Part shown: positions 44,739-53,465 of the stretch, in pieces | Layout of the letters: the number at the start of each line of letters is the position of its first letter | Position numbering within the stretch: position 1 is the stretch's first letter | From: an uncultured Flavobacteriaceae bacterium | Lineage (GTDB): Bacteria > Bacteroidota > Bacteroidia > Flavobacteriales > Flavobacteriaceae | NCBI GenBank assembly: GCA_947501845.1 | Contig: CANMXP010000001.1 | Coordinates: 434,001 to 498,000 of the forward strand | Direction of reading: 5' to 3' | DNA: 64,000 nt | Position numbers and translations under genes: made by a program | Notes under the pieces: generated by a model | What the model was told of the DNA's origin: nothing | The model's database searches: none | What the model saw: the letters and a program-made list of their open reading frames with translations, nothing else

Positions 44739-45155
44739 TTAAATTTTTATTAATTCGTTAATACTCCAATAGGCCAACAAGTTTTTTATTTTCGTCACAT
44801 AATCTTCATATTTTAAAGGCTTTAAAACATAGCCAGCAATTCCAAGTTTATAACATTCCAACAAATCTTTTTGGTTATTAGACGTTGTTAATATGATTGC
44901 AGGAATATGTTGTAAGTTTTTATCCTTTTTTAAAATGGACAAAAATTCCATACCATTAATTTTTGGCATGTTTAAATCTAATAAAATTATGTCAGGTAAT
45001 TCGTCTTTTTTCTTTAAAATATTTAAAGCTTCATCTCCATTATGAGCCTCTACGATATTATACTTGGACTCTAAAGACGCTACAACTCTATTGAATTTCA
45101 TAATTTCAATCATATCATCCTCGATAAGAAGAACTTTTAAATTATTTTTCATCAT
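44739..45155 (-). CDS. Single-domain receiver (CheY-like)
   Basis: A 138-residue receiver with D60 in LLDLNMP and the ALK-type TTSNNQKDLLECYKLGIAGYVLKP end. It has no output domain. As the first gene of the operon, before H-NOX, it probably works as the intermediate receiver of the relay or acts by protein contact. Site E lies in front of it. Confidence 0.87.
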   Translation of the reverse strand: MMKNNLKVLLIEDDMIEIMKFNRVVASLESKYNIVEAHNGDEALNILKKKDELPDIILLDLNMPKINGMEFLSILKKDKNLQHIPAIILTTSNNQKDLLECYKLGIAGYVLKPLKYEDYVTKIKNLLAYWSINELIKI

Positions 45156-45172
45156 ATAAGTTTAAGTAGATG

Positions 45173-45263
45173 TAAAAATAATGCAATAGAGAGGATATGA
45201 CTATTTTGCTTCGCTAGAGTGAATTTAAGTGTAGGTGAATAGCAATTAAGTGTCGACGAATGG
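45173..45263 (-). promoter_or_regulatory. 21-bp-phased triple direct-repeat site E (signalling operon)
   Basis: Three half-sites at 21-bp steps: CTTCGCTAGAG (45209), TGTAGGTGAATAG (45230) and TGTCGACGAATGG (45251). A -7-like box TATTTTTA (45173-45180, minus strand) lies 50 bp from the middle half. It is the richest copy of the element and precedes the operon that encodes the candidate LytTR regulator, suggesting autoregulation. Confidence 0.65.
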
Positions 45264-45350
45264 TTTTACAATTTTAAAGTTAATACTTTTTTTAAATAAG
45301 AACTGGTGTAATTTTTTAGCAAACACTAGAGAATACTTACTTTTGAAATT

Positions 45351-45809
45351 ATGATTGACAACTTCGAAAATGAATTCTTTGGAATAGGTATCCAGAATGG
45401 AAAAACGCCAGAAAACCTTGGTGTACTTTGGAGATCGGCTCAAAACCTTGGGGCGAGTTTTATTTTTACTATTGGGAACAGATATGCAAAACAAGCCTGC
45501 GATACACATAACGCCGTAAAGTCTATGCCCTATTTTCATTATGAGAATTTCGACGAATTTTTTAAAAACCTACCTAAAGGCGCTCGAATTGTAGGTGTAG
45601 AATTAACCGACAAAGCAGAAGATTTAGAAAGCTTTCATCACCCAAGACGTTGTGTTTATTTATTGGGAGCAGAAGATCACGGATTATCTAATCAAGCTAT
45701 CCAAAAAAGTCATTTCCTTGTTAAATTTAAATCGCAATTGAGCTTAAATGTATCCGTTGCAGGAAGTATAGTGATGTATGATAGAGGATTGAGTAAGCCC
45801 AGAGCTTAG
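45351..45809 (+). CDS. SpoU/TrmH-family RNA 2'-O-methyltransferase
   Basis: A 152-residue SPOUT methyltransferase with the motif 1 region GKTPENLGVLWRSAQNLGA, the motif 2 LGAEDHGLSNQ and the motif 3 SLNVSVAGSIVMYDR that form the knotted SAM site. The small size without N-terminal domain fits a TrmL-like tRNA wobble enzyme or a generic TrmH homologue. It is divergent from the signalling operon and likely unrelated to it. Confidence 0.87.
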   Translation: MIDNFENEFFGIGIQNGKTPENLGVLWRSAQNLGASFIFTIGNRYAKQACDTHNAVKSMPYFHYENFDEFFKNLPKGARIVGVELTDKAEDLESFHHPRRCVYLLGAEDHGLSNQAIQKSHFLVKFKSQLSLNVSVAGSIVMYDRGLSKPRA

Positions 45810-45821
45810 TTAAACCCAAGT

Positions 45822-47255
45822 TTACTTTACCAATACTTTCTTTTCAAAATGCCCCTTAGGTGCTTCACAAAGTGAACATTCATAAGTTTCAGGAAGACTT
45901 TCAAAGCTTGTATTCGGAGTTATACTTTGAGTAATATCGCCGTAAATTTCATTATAAACCGTTAGGCAGTCTTTACATTGATAAACTTCTTCTTCTATCT
46001 TCTCTGAGGTAGCTTCAATAGTTTTTTCCTCTTCACGTTCTGTCCCTAATTGCTCAAAATACAACTGACTTAACTCCATTAAAAGCCCTGGTAATTCAAC
46101 CTTATCAACATCTTGAACATGCATAATGTATTCTCGCGTATTCGGATCGAAATTTTTAGCGTATAACAAATTATAGGTGTCTCTTATTTTGAAATCCCCA
46201 ATGGCTTCTGGTTGCTTATTTTTCTCTATAACAATAGAGGTGAAATTATAAGTATCACTCTCATAGCTCGTAATACCAAAAGTTAACCCATAGGTACTAA
46301 TATCATTTTGATCAAAATTGGTAACGAGGTATTTTTTTAAACTTAAGGCATCTTTATCATTTACGGGAACATGCCAGTTCATCTCTAACATAGAATGGCG
46401 CACATTGATACCAAATTTACCCAAAAGCTTTTCCCATTGTAATTTCGACTTGGATGGAATTCCTTTAACAATAAAGGATTTCCATGGTGTAATTGAAATT
46501 TTGCCAATTTTATTTTCAGCACATAAATCGCACATAGCTTTTAAAAAGGCTAAATCGTATCTATTATTTCTCCAATATAAGCCTAACCAATAACTATCTG
46601 TACCAATACGGTTCATCCCTTCGTAATACGGAAATGGGTAAAAAGGAACTTCTAAAGGCTTATCTACCGTTCTGTTATTAGTATCAACGGCATCACTTAC
46701 TAATTCGAAAAGTGTTTCAATAGTTTCTGGTTCTTCTTGTAAAACATTTTCAATGGCAAGTTCGATTTTATCCATATCCCAGCTATAAATGAGTGCTGGG
46801 TACATATGTGTAGTATCCCAACCAGGAAGCCTAACATATAAATACCAATAATCTTCGTGTCCCGAAGCTATAAAATTCACATTTCCTGTAAATAACGGAA
46901 CCAAACGTTGCTTGGGGTCGGTGACATTTATTCTTAGACTTAGTTTATGTTTAAATTGCTCTAGAACATATAAATACTTATCACTAGTAAGCCATGAAGT
47001 GCTTGATAGTATATCTGCCGAAACATAAGACGATGCTATATTTTCTATACCATCACTCTTAGGCTTAATAAACTTGATTTTATCGAATGTATCAAACTTA
47101 CTTTTATCTATTTCTTCTGGAAATATAATGTCTTGACGAGAACCAAAAGAGATCGCATCTAAACCCAAGCCTTCTGCTGCCTCACAAATATATTTTAGTT
47201 CACCTGGTGACACTACACCTCCGTTAATTCTTAATCTATATGGTTCTTCCATCAT
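45822..47255 (-). CDS. Nitrite/sulfite-reductase-like protein with C-terminal rubredoxin domain
   Basis: A 477-residue protein. The first 400 residues have the ferredoxin-like half-domain pattern of NirA/SiR proteins (RINGGVVSPGELKYICEAAEGLGLDA, GKISITPWKSFIVKGI), but no clear siroheme/[4Fe-4S] cysteine set was found. The C-terminal part (about 425-470) is a rubredoxin with CKDC and CSLC separated by a GD-containing loop. It overlaps the nasC-type gene by 4 bp, so it probably feeds electrons from a rubredoxin to the assimilatory nitrate reductase. The catalytic role of the N-terminal region is unclear. Confidence 0.75.
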   Translation of the reverse strand: MMEEPYRLRINGGVVSPGELKYICEAAEGLGLDAISFGSRQDIIFPEEIDKSKFDTFDKIKFIKPKSDGIENIASSYVSADILSSTSWLTSDKYLYVLEQFKHKLSLRINVTDPKQRLVPLFTGNVNFIASGHEDYWYLYVRLPGWDTTHMYPALIYSWDMDKIELAIENVLQEEPETIETLFELVSDAVDTNNRTVDKPLEVPFYPFPYYEGMNRIGTDSYWLGLYWRNNRYDLAFLKAMCDLCAENKIGKISITPWKSFIVKGIPSKSKLQWEKLLGKFGINVRHSMLEMNWHVPVNDKDALSLKKYLVTNFDQNDISTYGLTFGITSYESDTYNFTSIVIEKNKQPEAIGDFKIRDTYNLLYAKNFDPNTREYIMHVQDVDKVELPGLLMELSQLYFEQLGTEREEEKTIEATSEKIEEEVYQCKDCLTVYNEIYGDITQSITPNTSFESLPETYECSLCEAPKGHFEKKVLVK

Positions 47256-50200
47256 GCTAATACTTTTGCGTTATGAAGTATTTCTCTAACTTCAGTTTTA
47301 CAACTTCCGCAACCTAATCCAGCTCCAGTCTTGTTACACAGTTCTGTAAAATCTGTACAACCCTTTGCAATGGCTTCTTCTATATTACCCGAGCCCACCT
47401 GACTACATGAGCATACCAATTTGCCTAACACTGGAGTATCATTCGATGCGCCTCTAAGTAGCGTATTTCGTTTATCTGCCATTTCAATTTTACTCTCGAT
47501 CATGGTTTTAAACTCGGCAAATTCATTTTTATCACCCATTAAAACAGCGCCGATCAATAAATCATCTTTAACAATACATTTTTTGTAATAGCGCTTTTTT
47601 ATATCGGTAAAAATAATCTCTTCGTAACTATCATCATTATCAGGAACGATTATATCCCCTATACTACAAAGGTTCAAGTCATTAAACTTAAGGATATTCA
47701 TTAATACCGAACCATTATATGAACAACTAATATCTCCTGCAATGAAGTTTGCCAATATAGCTGCCTGCTCTTCTGCTGCCGACGTAATTCCGAATAGCTG
47801 ATTATTAAATTCGGCTATTTCTCCAATAGCAAAAATATCTGGATGCGAGGACTGTAAATGCTGGTTTACTTTTACACCTCTAATACAATCAATACCATTT
47901 TCTCTAGCTATATCTACATTAGGTATCGTACCAATAGCATATACTATGGCATTCGCTGTAATAAGCTTTCCACTTTTTAAAGTAATGTTTAATTCTCCAG
48001 TATCTTCATCATCAAAAACAGTACTTACTTCATTATCGAAATAAATTTGAATGCCACGCTCTTGAACATCTAGGGCCAATAATTTACTAGAAACCTTATC
48101 TAATTGACGCTCCATTAAGCGAGAAGCTCGCTGAACAATAGTAATCTTGGCATTCTTATGCTTCATAGCAGCTGCCAACTCCAAGCCTAGCAATCCACCT
48201 CCAACAATAACAACGTGCTGCTCTTCTGGTGGTAAATTTGTAGCATCCAAATAAGCTTTAAATCGATCTGCATCAATTTTATTACGCATGGTAAAACGCC
48301 CTGGTAAATCTATTTGAACGCCCTTAGGTATAAAAGCACGACTACCAGTTGCCAAAATCAACTTATCAAACGTATGTTTTTCATTGTGGCTGTCTGTTAC
48401 AACCTTATTTTCTTTATCTATGTTTGAAATAGATGTTTCAGAATGCACATGAATATTTAACTTATCAAGCTCTAATTTTTTAATTTTGAGAAGTTGCTCC
48501 CAAGTTAATTCCTCGGTAACATATTCGGGTAATAATACTCTGTTATAAAACAAATTAGGTTCCTTTGAAAATACGTGAATTTCATCAGCTTCATTAAACT
48601 CACGATAATTTTGAACAAACCTGAATGCCGCTGCACCAGCCCCTACAATAATTATTTTTTCAATAGGTTTTTTATATTTTGAAACCGAAACACAGGTGAA
48701 TTTAAAATCTGGTTCCTTTGATGTTGGATCAATATGTGTATTGGTCAAGTTGTTAGTTCTGTTCAAATCACTTTGAAGCTGCTTGCCCCAGTGCATTGGT
48801 AAAAACACCACTCCTTTTTTTATGGTATCGGTAATTTTAGCTCGTACTCTAACAACCCCATTTTCGCTTTTAATTTCAGCAATGCTACCATCTTTTAACT
48901 TGCACAAATAAGCATCAACTGGATTGATCTCTAAAACTGGTGTCGGATAATGTGTTTTTAACCTAGACACTTTTCCTGTTTTGGTCATTGTATGCCATTG
49001 ATCCCGAACGCGCCCTGTTGTTAAAATTAAAGGAAAGTCCTCATTAGGCTGCACCGAAGTGTTTTTAATGGTACTCGGTAAGTTAAATTGCGCCTTTTGA
49101 TTGGGAGTGTAAAACTTTTTATCTTCAAAAAGCCTAGGTGTTCCTTGATGTCTGTGCTCTGGTACTGGCCATTGAAATGTCCCTTCACTTTTTAATCTAT
49201 CATAGTTTAAAAACGACACATCAATATTGGTCCCTTTGGTCATGGATGCATACTCATCATAAATTTCACTGGCATTATTATAATTAAACCCTCTAAAACC
49301 CATGCGTTGCGCAAAATCACAAAAAATTTCAACATCTGGTCTCGCCTCTCCTGGCGGATCAATTTCTTTTGGTAGGTATGAAATACGTCTTTCAGAATTT
49401 GTCATAGTACCCTCTTTCTCCAACCATCCTGCTGCAGGCAATACTAAATCTGCATAAGCTACAGTATCAGATTTATGTGAAATATCCTGAACCACCACAA
49501 ATTTAGCGTTCTTCATGGCGCGTTCAATTTGATGTGTATTTGGCATACTCACTAAAGGGTTTGTACAAACAATCCAAACCGCTTTTAATTTGCCACTTTC
49601 CAGGGCATCGAACATTTCGGTAGCTGTATAACCTGGTTTGTCAGATATTTTATCGACACCCCAAAATTGGGCAACTTCCCGCCTATGCTCCTCATTCATT
49701 AAATCTTTATGAACAGCCAATAAATTAGCCATACCTCCTACTTCTCGCCCTCCCATAGCATTGGGTTGCCCCGTAAGTGAAAAAGGCCCAGAACCAGGCT
49801 TGCCTATCTGGCCTGTTATAAGTGAAAGGTTTAATAGTGATACATTCTTATCGGTTCCTACAACACTTTGATTAAGTCCCATAGCCCACATGCTAATAAA
49901 ACCTTTAGAAAGCCCTATAATATCTGCTGCTTTTTTAATATCTTTTTCTGGTACACCACAAAGTTTTGAAGCTTGTTTTATAGATGTTGAAAAGATCAGG
50001 TCTTTGTAAGCAGCATAACCTTCTGTATGATTTTTGATGAATTTTTCGTCAATTAAACCGCGCTCAAATAAACGCCTTCCAATAGCATTATAAAGAATGA
50101 TATCTGTTCCAGGCAGCAATTGCAAGTGTAGATCTGCAAAATTAGCAGAATCTGTTTTACGAGGATCGATAACTATAATCTGAACATCCGGATTTTCCTC

Positions 50201-50773
50201 TTTACGCTTTTCTATACGTCTAAAAAGAATGGGATGGCACCACGCTGGATTTGCTCCTGTAATTAAAAAACAATCTGCTAACTCTATATCTTCATAAGAG
50301 ATAGGCACACTATCTTCGCCAAATGTTTTTTTATAACCAACTACCGCAGAACTCATACATAAACGCGAGTTGGTATCTATGTTATTGGTTCCTAAAAACC
50401 CTTTTGTTAGCTTATTGGCTATATAATATTCTTCGGTAAGACTTTGTCCAGATACATAAAAACCGACACTATCGGGTCCATATTTTTTTATGATAGATTT
50501 AAAAACACTACTAGCCCTATCTAAAGCATCATCCCAACTTACACGCTCTCGGGGATGAGATTTGCTCCATCGCATTTCTGGATATAGAATTCTGTCTGAT
50601 GTATCATTGACCACATAATGCAAATTCATGCCTTTAGAACAAAGCATACCTTTATTAACTGGATGCTCCTTATCACCTTCGACAAAAACTTTATTATTGA
50701 TGTCCTTTTTAACAATGATACCACATCCTACGCCACAATAAGAGCATGTTGTTTTTACTTCATTCTTAATCAT
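47252..50773 (-). CDS. nasC: Assimilatory nitrate reductase fused to FAD reductase and BFD [2Fe-2S] domain
   Basis: A 1173-residue cytosolic protein without a Tat signal. Residues 1-690 are a bis-MGD nitrate reductase with [4Fe-4S] ligands C10-C13-C17-C45 and the Mo-ligand region NSRLCMSSAV. Residues about 695-1100 are a NirB/NasB-like FAD-NAD(P) oxidoreductase (IIVGAGAAAFRF, IVGGGLLGLELA). The C-terminal 60 residues are a BFD-type [2Fe-2S] domain (VCSCSQVGSGNIEEAI ... GCGSCKTE). One chain therefore combines the usual NasC and NasB subunits. It overlaps the rubredoxin-fused gene downstream. Its substrate is nitrate, supplied by NarK. Confidence 0.92.
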   Translation of the reverse strand: MIKNEVKTTCSYCGVGCGIIVKKDINNKVFVEGDKEHPVNKGMLCSKGMNLHYVVNDTSDRILYPEMRWSKSHPRERVSWDDALDRASSVFKSIIKKYGPDSVGFYVSGQSLTEEYYIANKLTKGFLGTNNIDTNSRLCMSSAVVGYKKTFGEDSVPISYEDIELADCFLITGANPAWCHPILFRRIEKRKEENPDVQIIVIDPRKTDSANFADLHLQLLPGTDIILYNAIGRRLFERGLIDEKFIKNHTEGYAAYKDLIFSTSIKQASKLCGVPEKDIKKAADIIGLSKGFISMWAMGLNQSVVGTDKNVSLLNLSLITGQIGKPGSGPFSLTGQPNAMGGREVGGMANLLAVHKDLMNEEHRREVAQFWGVDKISDKPGYTATEMFDALESGKLKAVWIVCTNPLVSMPNTHQIERAMKNAKFVVVQDISHKSDTVAYADLVLPAAGWLEKEGTMTNSERRISYLPKEIDPPGEARPDVEIFCDFAQRMGFRGFNYNNASEIYDEYASMTKGTNIDVSFLNYDRLKSEGTFQWPVPEHRHQGTPRLFEDKKFYTPNQKAQFNLPSTIKNTSVQPNEDFPLILTTGRVRDQWHTMTKTGKVSRLKTHYPTPVLEINPVDAYLCKLKDGSIAEIKSENGVVRVRAKITDTIKKGVVFLPMHWGKQLQSDLNRTNNLTNTHIDPTSKEPDFKFTCVSVSKYKKPIEKIIIVGAGAAAFRFVQNYREFNEADEIHVFSKEPNLFYNRVLLPEYVTEELTWEQLLKIKKLELDKLNIHVHSETSISNIDKENKVVTDSHNEKHTFDKLILATGSRAFIPKGVQIDLPGRFTMRNKIDADRFKAYLDATNLPPEEQHVVIVGGGLLGLELAAAMKHKNAKITIVQRASRLMERQLDKVSSKLLALDVQERGIQIYFDNEVSTVFDDEDTGELNITLKSGKLITANAIVYAIGTIPNVDIARENGIDCIRGVKVNQHLQSSHPDIFAIGEIAEFNNQLFGITSAAEEQAAILANFIAGDISCSYNGSVLMNILKFNDLNLCSIGDIIVPDNDDSYEEIIFTDIKKRYYKKCIVKDDLLIGAVLMGDKNEFAEFKTMIESKIEMADKRNTLLRGASNDTPVLGKLVCSCSQVGSGNIEEAIAKGCTDFTELCNKTGAGLGCGSCKTEVREILHNAKVLA

Positions 50774-50820
50774 TTACAACTGTGTTTTACACGAATTAAA
50801 GCATTATTTTTATTGAAAAC

Positions 50821-50861
50821 AAGGCTTGCCTTAATTATTGGCAATACCCTAAAAAAGCCTT
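50821..50861 (-). promoter_or_regulatory. Leader stem-loop upstream of the nasC-type gene
   Basis: AAGGCTT (50821-50827) pairs with AAGCCTT (50855-50861), and inside it TTGCC (50826-50830) could alternatively pair with GGCAA (50840-50844). The transcript leader lies 48 nt before the start codon. Mutually exclusive pairings are compatible with attenuation, but no T run follows, so this is uncertain. Confidence 0.4.
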
Positions 50862-50930
50862 TTTAAATCATTAAATTGATAAAAATAGGTATACTAAATA
50901 CATAATTTAATTTCTCTTAAAATCTTTGAT

Positions 50931-50989
50931 TTGTTATTCCTGCGCTACTGAAGAAACAGACCAGTATTTTTATATTGCAGGAATAACAA
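50931..50989. repeat. Nested inverted repeat between narK and nasC genes
   Basis: A perfect 13-bp outer repeat TTGTTATTCCTGC (50931-50943) / GCAGGAATAACAA (50977-50989), with an inner TACTG (50946-50950) / CAGTA (50962-50966). The structure would form a long hairpin in either strand. It lacks an ORF and resembles a small interspersed palindromic element. Confidence 0.6.
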
Positions 50990-51001
50990 TCACAAAGAAA
51001 A

Positions 51002-51023
51002 CCTCGAAAACATGTTTTCGAGG
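51002..51023 (-). terminator. Intrinsic terminator of narK
   Basis: A perfect 10-bp stem CCTCGAAAAC-AT-GTTTTCGAGG, followed on the minus strand by TTTTCTTT. It begins 8 bp beyond the narK stop codon and separates narK from the nas operon. Confidence 0.85.
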
Positions 51024-51030
51024 AATATTT

Positions 51031-52467
51031 TTAACTCTCAACCTTTATAGTTTTTAATCCCTTAAGTTCAGGGTTATCAATAGTTACTTTTGTCATATTT
51101 TCTTTTTCATCAGCTTGAGAAAACTTAATCGACAATGCCACAACACCTGTTACAATTACAACTAAACCGATCATAAAATAACCTTGTGAAACGGCTGCGG
51201 ATGATGCTGCCGACTGTGCTGCTTTTATGGCTTCTTCTCCTAAGCCTTGATTTGTAGCAATGGCAGATTTTTCTGCTAAAGCAGACTTAGATTTTAGTAA
51301 AAATGCGGCTAAAAAAGCCCCTACATTACCACCAGCTCCCACAATACCAGATACCGAACCTATCGCTTTTTTATTGATAAAAGGAACTACAGAAAACGTT
51401 GCTCCTTCTGCCATTTGAACCGATAAACTGAATAATATCAAGAACACAATACCAACAATGATACTTGTTGTTAATGAAAAAGTGACGAGCATAATACCTT
51501 GAAGTGTTAATATGAATGATAAGAACAATACCCGGCCTCTCAATCCTTTTAGCTTTCCAAATTTATCACCAAAAAAACCACCTAAAGTACGTGCAAAAAT
51601 ATTCATCAATGCAAATGATAAAACAATATTACCCGCCGTAAGTCTTTCTAACTGAAAGGTGTTTTGAAGATAATCATCCATAGTACCGTAAACCGTAAGC
51701 TCGATACCAAAACTAGCAGCATATACGATAAAAAGAATCCAAATTCTATAATCTTTTAATACAGCCAGAAAACCAACTTCATCCTTTTTCTTGGCTATCT
51801 CTACTCCAGAAGCTTTTAAGTCTTTAAGGTTTCCTTGTGGTGTATCTTGCGTAAAAAAATAATATACAATACCCATTATAAAACAGATAATACCTGCGAC
51901 TACCATAGAATATCTCCACGCTTCTGCTTCTGCCACACCAAAACTCACAACTGCTGCTGCAATTAAAGGCATCCCTAGGCGGTTAGCACCACCACCAAGA
52001 TTACCCCAACCAGCAGATGTTGCATTGGCGGTTCCAACAATATTGGATGCAAACATTAAAGAAGTGTGCACCTGTGTTATTACAAATGACGCACCTATAA
52101 ACCCAATAAACAATCGACATATTAAAAACTGAAGCGGTGTTTGTACCAACCCAAGTAAAATTACAGGGATAGCACCTAAAATTAGTAGAAAGGTATAACA
52201 CAATCTTGGTCCGTATTTATCACATAATTTACCAATAAGTAAACGTGCAAACACCGTTCCTGAAACTGCTAAAATGATAGAGTTCCATTTTTGATCTGGG
52301 GTAAGCCCTAAATCTTTAACGACATCTGGCATAAAAGGTACGATACCAAACCATGAGAAAAAACACATAAAGAATGATACTGAAGTAATCCAGAATGTGC
52401 GTATAGATACATCTTTAAAATTGAAAAGTGCTAATTTCGTTGCTTTTTGAGCTTGTGCATTAACCAT
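51031..52467 (-). CDS. narK: Nitrate/nitrite transporter NarK (MFS)
   Basis: A 478-residue permease with about 12 transmembrane helices and the nitrate-signature regions, including NATSAGWGNLGGGANRLG and a second motif near SVVPFINKKAIGSVSGIVGAGGNVGAF. It belongs to the NNP family and imports nitrate or exchanges nitrate and nitrite. It stands alone as a transcription unit between the nas genes and the NarX/L-like genes, with its own terminator and a promoter carrying the TAAGTA palindrome and a perfect -7 box. Confidence 0.94.
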   Translation of the reverse strand: MVNAQAQKATKLALFNFKDVSIRTFWITSVSFFMCFFSWFGIVPFMPDVVKDLGLTPDQKWNSIILAVSGTVFARLLIGKLCDKYGPRLCYTFLLILGAIPVILLGLVQTPLQFLICRLFIGFIGASFVITQVHTSLMFASNIVGTANATSAGWGNLGGGANRLGMPLIAAAVVSFGVAEAEAWRYSMVVAGIICFIMGIVYYFFTQDTPQGNLKDLKASGVEIAKKKDEVGFLAVLKDYRIWILFIVYAASFGIELTVYGTMDDYLQNTFQLERLTAGNIVLSFALMNIFARTLGGFFGDKFGKLKGLRGRVLFLSFILTLQGIMLVTFSLTTSIIVGIVFLILFSLSVQMAEGATFSVVPFINKKAIGSVSGIVGAGGNVGAFLAAFLLKSKSALAEKSAIATNQGLGEEAIKAAQSAASSAAVSQGYFMIGLVVIVTGVVALSIKFSQADEKENMTKVTIDNPELKGLKTIKVES

Positions 52468-52489
52468 AACTACGTATTTTAATTTGACA

Positions 52490-52511
52490 CAAAACTAAGT
52501 ATTTTTACTTA
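52490..52511 (-). promoter_or_regulatory. Palindromic operator overlapping the narK promoter
   Basis: TAAGTA-TTTT-TACTTA (52496-52511) with a perfect minus-strand -7 element TAGTTTTG (52490-52497) sharing its first TA with the palindrome. The flanking ACACAAAAC is also conserved at nirB. A further TAAGTA at 52515-52520 is not part of the symmetric site. Confidence 0.75.
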
Positions 52512-52755
52512 ATTTAAGTAATAAAAAATACGTAACTCTTAATAAATATCAGATTGATAATTAAGTATTATTGATTTTGAGGATTTGATAAAATAGGGGG
52601 TAAAATCTATGAGATTTTTATGATTATGCCTTAACTATATTTTATGAACCTGTAGATTACAATTCAAAAAAATACGTATATATAATTCAACGAAATAAAC
52701 TTTTAAGGATTTGGCAAAATCATCTTTTAAATTCCAATAAAAACAAATTGGCAAA

Positions 52756-53409
52756 TCAAATAAGTTGATATTCTTTAGCTTTATTACTAAGCTCCATAAT
52801 ATTTTTCACATCTAACTTTTTCATCAAGTTAAAACGATGCACTTCGGCAGTACGCTTACTAATTTGGAGTTCTTCAGCTATAACTTTATTATTTTTAAGT
52901 TGTAAAACCAAACTAAGTATTTGTTTTTCCCTTTTGGTAAGATGAAAAGGGTCTGTAACAGATTCTTTCTTGGGAGTAGTTGTCGCATTTCCATTTACGA
53001 AATTATTCATAATAATGGCAGATACATCGCCTGTAAAGTACTTACCTCCTGAAGCTACTTTGGTTAGGGCCTTTAAAAATTCATCTTTACTAGCTCCTTT
53101 AAGTAAATAGCCATCGGCTCCTGCCTGAATGGCTTGAACAACATATTCTTCTGAGTCGTGCATAGACAATACTAAAGTCTTCACATTTTTATGTTTCTTA
53201 GAAACCTCAGTGACCACCTCTATACCATTAAGTTCTGGCATTCTTATATCTACAATTAACAAGTCTGGTTTCGTACGTTCTAAAACTTCTAAAGCTTCCT
53301 TTCCATTGGATGCTTCGTCTATAACGACTATATCCTTCTGGTCTTCTAAAAGCGCCTTAATACCATCTCTTACCAGCTCATGGTCATCTGCTAAAACTAT
53401 GTTTATCAT
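52756..53409 (-). CDS. NarL/DegU-family response regulator
   Basis: A 217-residue two-domain regulator: receiver with D54 in LIVDIRMPE and a LuxR-type helix-turn-helix (LTKREKQILSLVLQLKNNKVIAEEL). It is adjacent to the NarX-like kinase, with only RidA in between, and probably is its partner in nitrate or nitrite sensing. Its own promoter has the TAAGTA palindrome. It is a candidate binder of that element, as is FNR. Confidence 0.9.
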   Translation of the reverse strand: MINIVLADDHELVRDGIKALLEDQKDIVVIDEASNGKEALEVLERTKPDLLIVDIRMPELNGIEVVTEVSKKHKNVKTLVLSMHDSEEYVVQAIQAGADGYLLKGASKDEFLKALTKVASGGKYFTGDVSAIIMNNFVNGNATTTPKKESVTDPFHLTKREKQILSLVLQLKNNKVIAEELQISKRTAEVHRFNLMKKLDVKNIMELSNKAKEYQLI

Positions 53410-53443
53410 ACCCTAATATACTTGAATTTAAGTACAAAAATAA

Positions 53444-53465
53444 CAATTTTAAGTAATATTACTTA
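53444..53465 (-). promoter_or_regulatory. Palindromic operator upstream of the narL-like gene
   Basis: TAAGTA-ATAT-TACTTA (53450-53465), overlapping the last codons of the RidA gene, with a minus-strand -7-like box TAAAATTG (53444-53451) in the register seen at the other four sites. A second element TACTT-N6-AAGTA (53419-53434) lies closer to the start. Confidence 0.65.
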
